The translations under genes were made by a program, and so were the position numbers. The notes beneath the pieces are model-generated. The model was given only the letters and a program-made list of their open reading frames with translations, did not search any database and was not told the DNA's origin. Shown one piece after another: positions 8,404-15,233 of a stretch of DNA of 45,701 bases. Each line of letters starts with the position of its first letter. The stretch's first letter is position 1. Location of the stretch: positions 1 through 45,701 of the forward strand of contig JAIEQK010000133.1 in assembly GCA_019747795.1 (NCBI GenBank). Direction: 5' to 3'. Source of the DNA: Gammaproteobacteria bacterium (GTDB lineage: Bacteria > Pseudomonadota > Gammaproteobacteria > Ga0077536).

Positions 8404-9281
8404 ATGGATTCCCGCTTTCGCGGGAATGACGGGTCTGGAAGGCGAGGGGCGAGGGGACGGTTCGCGCCTTCGATTCGATTCGATCCCGTGACCTTTGTGC
8501 AAACGAGGGTCCATCGGCGGTCGGCCAGGCCCATGGATTCCTGCTTTCGCAGGAATGACGGATTGCAGGTCGGAAGATCTGTACAGCTTTCCAATCCCGT
8601 CACCCGGGCGAAAGCGAGGTTCCATGGACGGCGGCGAGGCCGATGGATTCCCGCTTTCGCGGGAATGACGGGTCTGGAGGACGATGGCCGAGGGAACGGT
8701 TCGCGCCTTCGATTCGATTCGATTCGATTCGATTCGATTCGATCCCGTGACCCTTGAGCAAGCGAGGGTCCATCGGCGGTCGGCCAGGTCCATGGATTCC
8801 TGCTTTCGCAGGAATGACGGATTGCAGGTCGGAAGATCTGTACTGCTTTCCAATCCCGTCACCCGGGCGAAAGCGAGGTTCCATGGACGGCGGCGAAGCC
8901 GATGGATTCCCGCTTTCGCGGGAATGACGGGTCTGGAAGGCAGGGGCGAGGGGACGGTTCGCGCCTTCGATTCGATTCGATCCCGTGACCCTTGTGCAAG
9001 CGAGGGCCCATCGGCGGTCGGCCAGGCCCATGGATTCCTGCTTTCGCAGGAATGACGGATTGCAGGTCGGAAGATCTGTACTGCTTTCCAATCCCGTCAC
9101 CCTCGTGCAAGCGAGGGTCCACCGGCGGTCGGCCAGGCTCACGGATTCCTGCTTTCGCAGGAATGACGGATTGCAAGTCGGCAGATCCGTACTGCTTTCC
9201 AATCCCGTCACCCTCGCGAAAGCGAGGGTCCATGGGCGGTCGGCAAAGTCGAGCGGTTTCCGCGTTCGCGGGACGAAGGAG
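8404..9281. repeat. Composite REP-type palindrome array with variable GATTC tracts
   Basis: The 960-base stretch between the oxygenase and mshP holds no credible gene. It contains three copies of hairpin A, ATTCCCGCTTTCGCGGGAAT, at 8408-8427, 8647-8666 and 8906-8925, and four copies of hairpin B, ATTCCTGCTTTCGCAGGAAT, at 8537-8556, 8796-8815, 9034-9053 and 9145-9164. A degenerate relative lies near 9254-9275. A and B alternate, so the higher-order unit is about 240-260 bp (A to A spacings 239 and 259; B to B 259, 238, then 111). B differs from A by compensatory C/T and G/A changes that keep the stem. Flanking motifs (GTCGGAAGATCTGTAC, ATCGGCGGTCGGCCAGG) repeat with the units. The open frames across it are by-products of the repeats. 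Confidence 0.9.
8711..8740. repeat. (GATTC)6 pentanucleotide microsatellite
   Basis: Six perfect tandem GATTC units lie inside the second composite repeat, just before GATCCCGTGACC. The equivalent positions in the first and third composite units (8472-8481 and 8969-8978) have only two GATTC units. The four extra copies account for exactly 20 bases, which is the difference between the two A-to-A spacings (239 versus 259). This indicates slipped-strand expansion after duplication of the larger unit. Confidence 0.92.
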
Positions 9282-9291
9282 AGAGCTGCCT

Positions 9292-9771
9292 TTACGGCGC
9301 GCTCGTCACCCGCGCGACCAGCGTGCGCGAGGCGCGATCGCCGGTCGCCGCGGCGCCGGCGGTCGCGGTGCTGGTGAGGCTGTAGACCACGTAGGTGTTG
9401 CTGCCCTCGGTGACGGTGCTCGCCGTGCAGCCGGTGTTGATGGTGAAACCGCGCAGGCCATCGACGGCGGGCGCGAAGCTCGCCGTGCCGCAGGTACCGT
9501 TGGCGAGCGCCACGCGCGCCGCCCAGGCGAGACCGCTGGCGGCGGCGTTCTGCGCGCGCGCGGTCTGCAGGGTCAGCATGCTGCTCGCGTCGCTGGTCGC
9601 GGTGAGATTGACCAGTACGCCCGCCACCGCGGCGAGCGCGGTGATGAGGAACACCGCGGCGGGCAGCGCGAAGCCGCGAGATCGGCTGAACGGGCGGCTA
9701 GACGGGGACAGACCACGTTTGGCGCGTAGCGCAAAACGTGGTCTGTCCCCGTTTGGCTTTTTGCTCATCAT
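9292..9771 (-). CDS. mshP: MSHA biogenesis protein MshP (minor pilin-like)
   Basis: A 159-residue inner-membrane pilin-like protein of the MSHA pilus. A basic leader ends SRSRG and is followed by FALPAAVFLITALAAVAGVLVNL, a single helix without the Glu5 of major pilins, as is usual for MshP; then ARAQNAAASGLAWAARVAL matches the family's A-A-x-G-L-x-W motif. Two cysteines (about 96 and 117) may form a disulfide. The ATG at 9771 overlaps the mshO stop (ATGA), so translation is probably coupled. The leader is unusually long, about 33 residues, because a 51-bp palindromic element encodes residues 7-24. This is the last msh gene in the operon orientation; mshQ does not follow it. Confidence 0.85.
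   Translation of the reverse strand: MMSKKPNGDRPRFALRAKRGLSPSSRPFSRSRGFALPAAVFLITALAAVAGVLVNLTATSDASSMLTLQTARAQNAAASGLAWAARVALANGTCGTASFAPAVDGLRGFTINTGCTASTVTEGSNTYVVYSLTSTATAGAAATGDRASRTLVARVTSAP
9702..9752. repeat. REP-type palindrome inserted in frame in mshP
   Basis: Two perfect 19-base arms, ACGGGGACAGACCACGTTT (9702-9720) and its reverse complement (9734-9752), flank a 13-base centre containing a further GCGC-GTA-GCGC fold. The GGGGACAGACCACG core resembles REP sequences that accompany Y1-type (RAYT) transposases in many proteobacteria. The element is 51 bases, a multiple of three, and has no stop in the mshP frame, so it is translated as residues 7-24 of MshP. Confidence 0.88.
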
Positions 9772-10655
9772 GGCGCGTTGCTCACGGCCACCTGCTCGAG
9801 CAGGGTGACGGTCTCGGCGCCGCCGTTGGTGGCGTTGGTGCCGGTCACGCTGAGCTCGATGCTCACCAGGCCCGCGCGCGTCGCGGTGCCCGGCGTGTAG
9901 CGGAACACGCAGCCGGTGACCTGCACGGCGAGCGGCTGCGCGGTGCCGGCCGGCGGTACGCTCATCGCGGCCGCGATGCCGTAGTCCGCGTAGCGGCTCA
10001 GCGTGCCGAGGCCCAGGTCGCAGACGAAACTCACCGCGCCGTCCACCACGTGAAAACGCTGCTGGGGCGAGCCGCGCGGCAAGCTGCTGCCGGTGTCGCT
10101 GCGATCGAAGGTGAGCGCCACGCCGCCGGCGCCGCTGGTGACCGTCGCCACCCCGGCCAGGTTGTCGCCGGCCCACGCATCGGCGCCGGGTTGACCGGTG
10201 TTGAATACCGCCACGCAGTCGATGGTGCCGGCGCGACACGCCGCGCGGCCGCCGGTGCCGGCGACGATGGCGGCGGTGTTGGGCATGCCGCCCAGCACCT
10301 CGAAGCAGTCGCGCTGACGGGCGAAATCCAGGCTGTCGGTGTCGGCCCCGGTGCACACATCGTTGTTGCTGCCGTCGCCCGTGGCGCGATAGCGCCCGCC
10401 GCTTACCGTGCGCAGGAACTCGAGCGCGGTGCCGCCGCCGTTCACGCGCAGGCTGTTGGGCAGGGCCAGGGCTATCTCGCGCGTCATGCGCGTCAGTGCG
10501 ATGGTCGCGTAGTCGACCAGCGCGGCGCGACCGGCGGCGTCCCGCGCGGCATTGATCTGCGGCGCGACGGCGCGCCAGACCGAGATGGCGAGCACGCCGG
10601 TCACCACCAGCACGGTGATCATCTCGATGAGCGTGAAGCCGCGGTGCGCGCGCAT
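9768..10655 (-). CDS. mshO: MSHA minor pilin MshO
   Basis: A 295-residue type IV pilin-like protein. The class III signal is short, MRAHRG followed by FTLIEMITVLVVTGVLAISVW, with Glu at mature position 5, so it should be cleaved by the prepilin peptidase. Downstream QINAARDAAGRAALVDYATIALTRMTREIALALPNSLRV closely matches the MshO/PilW-like pattern in which a long helix ends in a conserved R-E-I-x-x-A-L-P-N-S-V/L-R. Paired cysteines (for example DVC, DCF, AACRAGTIDC) suggest disulfides in the globular head. It lies between mshD (6-base gap) and mshP (overlap). Minor pilins of this type are thought to prime pilus assembly and sit at the tip. Confidence 0.9.
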   Translation of the reverse strand: MRAHRGFTLIEMITVLVVTGVLAISVWRAVAPQINAARDAAGRAALVDYATIALTRMTREIALALPNSLRVNGGGTALEFLRTVSGGRYRATGDGSNNDVCTGADTDSLDFARQRDCFEVLGGMPNTAAIVAGTGGRAACRAGTIDCVAVFNTGQPGADAWAGDNLAGVATVTSGAGGVALTFDRSDTGSSLPRGSPQQRFHVVDGAVSFVCDLGLGTLSRYADYGIAAAMSVPPAGTAQPLAVQVTGCVFRYTPGTATRAGLVSIELSVTGTNATNGGAETVTLLEQVAVSNAP

Positions 10656-10661
10656 GTCGGC

Positions 10662-11189
10662 TCAGTAGTTGCCGCGGTAGGTGCTGAGCGTGAGCGGTGC
10701 GGCGAGCGCCGGATGGCTGACCGTGACGCTCACTCTCAGCAGTGCGCCGGCGTCGGAGCTCTGGCCGTTCAAGGTCTCGCCCGCACCGTCCACGTCCACG
10801 TCCACCGTGTAGCGCGAGAGCTGCGCGATGGCGTTGCCGAACTGGTCGCGCGCGCCGACGTTCTGCAGCCCGTCGTAGTCGCACATGTCGTCGAAGGTCG
10901 CACGCATCTCCGCCGGGCCGAAGGCGCCGGCGCAGGTCCCGCAGGCCGACGTGGTGCAGGCCGCGGCGCAGTTGGTGGAGAAGTCGGGGTCGCAGAAGTT
11001 GCGCGCGGTGATCTCCTCGATGTAGGCCTGGGCCACCGCGGTGGCCTGGGCCTGGACCATTGGGTCTGCGCTCTGGCCGACGCCGCGATTGATGGTCATG
11101 ACCACGCCGGCGAGACCGACGCCCAGCACCACGATGGCGGCCACCAGTTCCACCAGGGTCAGGCCCCGCTGCGCGCGCCGGCCGCTCAT
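10662..11189 (-). CDS. mshD: MSHA minor pilin MshD
   Basis: A 175-residue pilin-like protein with leader MSGRRAQRG and helix LTLVELVAAIVVLGVGLAGVV, keeping Glu5 for processing and assembly. The sequence then reads DPMVQAQATAVAQAYIEEITARNFCDP, which is the signature of MshD. A Cys-rich loop (residues about 66-88, with NCAAACTTSACGTCAG) is striking for such a small protein and probably forms two or more disulfides. The start codon overlaps the mshC stop by 4 bases, indicating translational coupling. It is part of the mshA-C-D-O-P pilin block. Confidence 0.9.
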   Translation of the reverse strand: MSGRRAQRGLTLVELVAAIVVLGVGLAGVVMTINRGVGQSADPMVQAQATAVAQAYIEEITARNFCDPDFSTNCAAACTTSACGTCAGAFGPAEMRATFDDMCDYDGLQNVGARDQFGNAIAQLSRYTVDVDVDGAGETLNGQSSDAGALLRVSVTVSHPALAAPLTLSTYRGNY

Positions 11190-11635
11190 CGCGCGAGCCC
11201 GGTCTCGGCGTCGACGGTGAACGCGTGCGGCCCGACAGTCACGGTCGCGCCGCCGCCGCCGATGGCCGCGCGGCCGATGCGATCGAAGCTGAAACCGGTG
11301 CTCGTGACAGTGACGCCGGTGGGCGCCGTCGAGCTCACCGCCGTGGCGGCGCCCGGACGGGTCAGCGCGACCTCACCGCCACCGCAGTCGATGAACGCGC
11401 TGTAGCCGCTGCTGAACGCGATGCGCGTGGCGCAGCCCGAGGCGATGGCCACCTGGTGCGCGTAGCGCGTCGCTGCGAGCGCGTCGTCGAAGAAGGCGCG
11501 GGTGCGGAATGGGCCGGGATCGGCGAAGCGCGGCGCGGCAATCGCCGCCACCGCGCCGACCAGCAGCACTGTGGTGATCAATTCGACCAGGGTGAAACCA
11601 CCCTGGCGCGCGGCAGCGGCATGCAGCCTGCGCAT
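11186..11635 (-). CDS. mshC: MSHA minor pilin MshC
   Basis: A 149-residue pilin-like protein beginning MRRLHAAAARQGG|FTLVELITTVLLVGAVAAIAAPRF, a GspH/FimT-like N-terminus with Glu5. The next part, ARYAHQVAIASGC with the conserved Cys, is typical of MshC. The open frame extends back to 11728, but that would overlap mshA by 65 bases and add a non-homologous Pro/Arg-rich leader. ATG 11635 leaves a 28-base gap after mshA and a normal prepilin leader, so I prefer it, although no clear ribosome binding site stands in front of it. The cysteine pair may form a disulfide. Confidence 0.83.
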   Translation of the reverse strand: MRRLHAAAARQGGFTLVELITTVLLVGAVAAIAAPRFADPGPFRTRAFFDDALAATRYAHQVAIASGCATRIAFSSGYSAFIDCGGGEVALTRPGAATAVSSTAPTGVTVTSTGFSFDRIGRAAIGGGGATVTVGPHAFTVDAETGLAR

Positions 11636-11663
11636 GCGCGCCGTCCGCGTCGAGACCTCGACG

Positions 11664-12107
11664 TTACGGGCAGCCGGTGGTGACGACGGTGACCGTCGGT
11701 TGGGTGTTGGCGGCCGTCGGCGCGACATAGGTCACGCTGCAGTTGGCCGGCGTGCCGGCCGAGGCGATGGTGTACACGCCGGTGCCCGCGGTATGCGTGT
11801 AGCCGGTGGTGTCGGACAGCGAGTTCTCGATGCCGCCGGCGCCGGCCGTGGGGTAGCCGTTGACCATTGCGACGGTGTTGCCTTCCATGGTGACCGAGGC
11901 GTTGGCCGCCAGGTTCTGCGCGATCTGCAGGCTGTGGGCCAGCGCTGCCGCCGAGCGCACGCTGCCGGCGAGACCGTTGATCGACGCCGCCCGCGCCTGT
12001 CCTTCCACGCCCGAGAAGCGTGGCAGGGCGAAGGCCGAGAGCAGGCCGAGAATCACGATGACGGCGATCAGTTCGATGAGGGTGAAGCCACCCATGGACT
12101 TTTTCAT
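11664..12107 (-). CDS. mshA: MSHA major pilin MshA
   Basis: A 147-residue major pilin candidate. The leader MKKSMGG is followed by FTLIELIAVIVILGLLSAFALPRF, the classical type IV N-terminal helix with Glu5. The mature head has two C-terminal cysteines (NCSVTY and TTGCP) enclosing the usual disulfide loop. Two starts compete: ATG 12116 (MSRMKK) and ATG 12107 (MKKS). AGGA directly abuts the first but stands 9 bases before the second, so the ribosome binding site points to 12107. The neighbouring mshB and mshF genes found between mshG and mshA in vibrios are absent; only 110 bases separate mshG and mshA here. Confidence 0.9.
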   Translation of the reverse strand: MKKSMGGFTLIELIAVIVILGLLSAFALPRFSGVEGQARAASINGLAGSVRSAAALAHSLQIAQNLAANASVTMEGNTVAMVNGYPTAGAGGIENSLSDTTGYTHTAGTGVYTIASAGTPANCSVTYVAPTAANTQPTVTVVTTGCP

Positions 12108-12192
12108 GCGAGACATTCCTTGCAGGTAGATGACCTTGACGCTCTGTGCTCTGCTCAGCGCGGCCCGTCCCGGCCACGCGGCGTTACCTTCT

Positions 12193-12220
12193 GTAGCGAC
12201 GCTGCGGCGCGGAAACTTTA
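12193..12220 (-). promoter_or_regulatory. Candidate FliA (sigma-28)-like promoter for mshA
   Basis: On the minus strand TAAAGTTT (12220-12213) is followed after 12 bases by GTCGCTAC (12200-12193). The sigma-28 consensus is TAAAGTTT, 11 bases, GCCGATAA: the -35 part matches exactly, the -10 part 5 of 8, and the spacing is one base long. It lies between mshG and mshA, where MSHA loci are known to carry an internal promoter. The -35 TAA is also the mshG stop codon, so the match could be partly chance. Confidence 0.3.
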
Positions 12221-13450
12221 GTGGCCCGCGCCCAGTTTCACCGTCGCCAGGTCCCACATCGGCAGAAAGATGCCGAGCGCGAACAGCAGCACGAAGGCCG
12301 CCAGCACGACGATGAGTACGGGTTCGATGGCGGCGCTCATGTGACGCACCTCGTAGTCGACCTCGCGTTCGTAGAAGGCCGCGCACTCGGCCAGCATGCG
12401 ATCCACCGCGCCGGTCTCTTCACCGACCGAGAGCATCTGCAGCACCAGCGGCGTGAACATGCCCGTGGCGGTCGCGCTGCGGCTCAGTGAATCGCCGCGC
12501 TCGACGCCGGTGCGGATGTTGCGGATGCGCTCGCCGATGAATTCGTTGTCCACCGCCTGGGCCATCACCGACAGCGCCTGGGGCAGCGGCACGCCGGCCG
12601 AGACCGACATCGCGAAACCGCGCGCGAAGCGTCCGAGCGTCGCGCGGTGGATGATGCTGCCGACCACCGGCAGGCGCAGCTTGAAGCCGTCCCAGCGGTA
12701 GCGCCCCTGCTCGGTGCCGACCCAGGTGCGAAAGCCGAACAGCGCCAGGGCCATGCCGGTCAGGATCGCCGGCCACCAGGCCACGCAGAATTCCGACATC
12801 CAGATGAGCACGCGGGTCGGCAGCGGCAGCGCGACCTTGGCGCGGGCGAAGATATGGGCGAACTGCGGGATCACCACCACGTTCAGCACGCCGATGGCGA
12901 TCACGATGGCCACCACCACGAAGCTCGGGTAGCGCAGCGCGCTCTTGATCTGGGCGCGGGTGTTGCGATCGCGCTCGAGGTACTCGGCGAGGTTGGTGAA
13001 GGCCTCGTCCAGTCGCCCGGTCTGTTCGCCGATGCGTACGGTGTTGATGAACAGCGACGAGAATATGCGCGGATGCTGGGCCAGCGCCGCCGACAGCTCG
13101 CGGCCGCTCTCGATATAGGCGCGAATCTCGCCGAGGGTGGTTGCCAGCACCGGGTTGCGCGCCGAACGCGCCAGCCCCGCCAGGCCCTGGGAAATCGGCA
13201 CGCCGGCGTGAATGAGCGTGTACATCTGGCGGCACAGCAGGATCAGGTCGTCCGCGTCGGGCTGCTGCGCGGCGAGCAGCTTGCGCAGCTCGGCGAGCGC
13301 ATCGATCTGGGCGATGGCCTGCTGGATCTCGATGGGGGTGATGCCGCTGTTCAGCAATTGGCTCGCGACGGCATCGCGCGACGCCGCCTCCAGGCGACCC
13401 TTGATCAGATCGCCACGGCGGCCGCGGCCTCGATAATCGAACTGCGGCAC
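12218..13450 (-). CDS. mshG: MSHA platform protein MshG (GspF/PilC family)
   Basis: A 410-residue polytopic inner-membrane platform protein that links the cytoplasmic ATPase to pilin polymerisation. It begins at a GTG (VPQFDYRGRGRRGDLIKGRLEA), preceded by GAGGGAA. It then has the two GspF domains: the first with MYTLIHAGVPISQGLAGLA (about 95-113) and the second with FARGFAMSVSAGVPLPQAL, each including the typical T-x-x-x-x-G-x-P-L/I pattern. Three transmembrane segments are visible, the last near the end (VLIVVLAAFVLLFALGIFLPMW). The upstream open frame to 13639 overlaps mshE and is not homologous. It starts 10 bases after mshE. Confidence 0.93.
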   Translation of the reverse strand: MPQFDYRGRGRRGDLIKGRLEAASRDAVASQLLNSGITPIEIQQAIAQIDALAELRKLLAAQQPDADDLILLCRQMYTLIHAGVPISQGLAGLARSARNPVLATTLGEIRAYIESGRELSAALAQHPRIFSSLFINTVRIGEQTGRLDEAFTNLAEYLERDRNTRAQIKSALRYPSFVVVAIVIAIGVLNVVVIPQFAHIFARAKVALPLPTRVLIWMSEFCVAWWPAILTGMALALFGFRTWVGTEQGRYRWDGFKLRLPVVGSIIHRATLGRFARGFAMSVSAGVPLPQALSVMAQAVDNEFIGERIRNIRTGVERGDSLSRSATATGMFTPLVLQMLSVGEETGAVDRMLAECAAFYEREVDYEVRHMSAAIEPVLIVVLAAFVLLFALGIFLPMWDLATVKLGAGH

Positions 13451-13460
13451 GGCGGTTCCC

Positions 13461-15233
13461 TCAGGCGGCGTTGCGGCGCGGCGTCGCGACCGTCGGCGCG
13501 CCGCTCGCGTCCAGGTCGTCGACCTCGAGGCCGAACTCGCCGTCGGCCGCGAGGCGGAGCGCTTCGGAGACTGTCGTGCGCCCTTCCACGGCGTAGTCGA
13601 GGGCCAGCCGGTCGAGCGTGCGGTAGGTCTTGCTCGCACGCGCGAGGCGCGCGAACTCGAGCCCGTCGCCGCGCGTCAGCGCGTCGGCCATGGGCGCGTC
13701 GACCTCGAGCATCTCGTACACGCCCATGCGGCCACGGTAGCCGGTGTTGTTGCAGCGATGGCAGCCGCGGCCCGCCTGGAAGCTCGCGGCGGCGGCCTCG
13801 GGACCCAGGCGCTGCTGCACCCACGCGCGCTCGGCGGGTTCCAGTTCGTGGGGCGCGGCGCAGCTCGTGCACAGGCAGCGCACCAGGCGTTGGGCCAGCA
13901 CCAGGCGCAGTGAGGAGGCCAGCAGGTAGCCCTCGGCCCCCATGTCCATCAGGCGGCTGACGCTGCCGATGGCGTCGTTGGTGTGCAGGGTGGAGAGCAC
14001 CAGGTGGCCGGTCATCGCGGCGCGCAGCCCGATCTCGACCGTCTCCTGGTCGCGCATCTCGCCGATCAGCACCACGTCCGGATCGAGTCGCAAGGTCGTG
14101 CGCAGCACGCGCGCGAAGCTCAGGCCAATCTGGCTGTTGACCTGCACCTGGTTGACCCGCGCCAGGCGGTATTCCACCGGGTCTTCGACGGTGACTATCT
14201 TCACCTGCGGCTCGTTCAGGAACTTGAGCGCGGAATACAGCGTGGAGGTCTTGCCGCTGCCGGTCGGACCGGTCACCACCACCAGGCCGTGGGGGCGCTT
14301 CAGCGCGTGGGTGAGACGCGCGAGCAGCGCGGGCGGCATGCCGAGCTGGGCGAGATCGCGCACACCCTCGCTCTGATCCAGCAGGCGCATCACCACCGCT
14401 TCGCCGGTCTGCAGCGGCATGGTGGCAATACGTACGTCGATGTTGCGATCCGACACGCGAATGCTGAAGCGCCCGTCCTGCGGCAGGCGCTTCTCGGCGA
14501 TGTCGAGGTTGGACATCAGCTTCAGGCGCTGTACCAGCGCGCTGGCGATACGCCGCTCGCCCAGCACCTGCTCGCGCAGCACGCCGTCGACCCGCATACG
14601 GATACGCAGCACCGCGTCGTCCGGCTCGATGTGGATGTCGGAGGCCTTGATCTGCACCGCGTCCTGGAAGAGCGAATGAAGCAGCTTCACCACCGGCGCT
14701 TCGCTCAAGTCGGCGCCGGCGGCGAGCTGGTCGACGTCGAAGTCGCTCTCCTTCAGTTCGTCCGACAGCTGTTCGGCGAGGCCCGAGATCTGGTCGCCCT
14801 GCCGGTAGACGCGATCCAGCACTTCCAGCAGTTCGTTCTCGCGCACCACCGCTATCTCGATGGTGCGATGGGTGATGCGCGTCAGCTCGTCGTAGGCGAA
14901 GAAGTTGGTCGGGTCGGCCATGCCGACCTGCAGCACCTGGCCGCGCTGTTTGAGCGCCACCACGCGAAAGCGTCGCGCGTGGACCTCCGGCACGAGCTTC
15001 ACGGTGTCCGGTTCGAACTGGTAGTGCGCCAGTTCGACGAAGGGCACGTTGAGCTGCTCGGAGAGGAAGCTCAGCAGGCTGTCCTGGGTGAGGCTGCCGG
15101 TATCCACCAGCACCTGGCCGAGCTTGCGGCCGGACTTCTTCTGCTCGGCGAGCGCGAGTTCCAGCTGGTGGGAGGAGATGATCTTCTTCTCGACCAAGAG
15201 GTCGCCGAGTCGAATCTTGCGCGGTAGCGTCAT
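13461..15233 (-). CDS. mshE: MSHA extension ATPase MshE with c-di-GMP-binding MshEN domain
   Basis: A 590-residue GspE/PilB-family hexameric ATPase that powers pilus extension. The N-terminal MshEN domain carries two tandem copies of the 24-residue c-di-GMP motif: RLGDLL...LELALAEQ (about residues 8-31) and KLGQVL...LSFLSEQ (37-60). MshE of Vibrio cholerae is the prototype for c-di-GMP binding by this fold. The ATPase part has Walker A GPTGSGKT, Asp and His boxes (TVEDPVEYRL, LSTLHTND) and Walker B DPDVVLIGEMRD. A C-terminal tetracysteine zinc site is formed by CLCTSC and CHRCNNTGYRGR. The ATG at 15233 overlaps the mshN stop by 4 bases. Both c-di-GMP motifs look intact, so pilus activity is predicted to respond to cellular c-di-GMP. 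Confidence 0.95.
   Translation of the reverse strand: MTLPRKIRLGDLLVEKKIISSHQLELALAEQKKSGRKLGQVLVDTGSLTQDSLLSFLSEQLNVPFVELAHYQFEPDTVKLVPEVHARRFRVVALKQRGQVLQVGMADPTNFFAYDELTRITHRTIEIAVVRENELLEVLDRVYRQGDQISGLAEQLSDELKESDFDVDQLAAGADLSEAPVVKLLHSLFQDAVQIKASDIHIEPDDAVLRIRMRVDGVLREQVLGERRIASALVQRLKLMSNLDIAEKRLPQDGRFSIRVSDRNIDVRIATMPLQTGEAVVMRLLDQSEGVRDLAQLGMPPALLARLTHALKRPHGLVVVTGPTGSGKTSTLYSALKFLNEPQVKIVTVEDPVEYRLARVNQVQVNSQIGLSFARVLRTTLRLDPDVVLIGEMRDQETVEIGLRAAMTGHLVLSTLHTNDAIGSVSRLMDMGAEGYLLASSLRLVLAQRLVRCLCTSCAAPHELEPAERAWVQQRLGPEAAAASFQAGRGCHRCNNTGYRGRMGVYEMLEVDAPMADALTRGDGLEFARLARASKTYRTLDRLALDYAVEGRTTVSEALRLAADGEFGLEVDDLDASGAPTVATPRRNAA

Noticed and set aside
8404-9281. CRISPR array
   Set aside because: Repeats are strong self-palindromes in two alternating subtypes with long, repeated rather than unique intervening sequence, and no cas gene is near.
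9292-10884. 530-residue open frame covering mshP and mshO in one frame
   Set aside because: Only the last 159 residues are homologous (MshP); the rest is mshO and mshD read out of frame.
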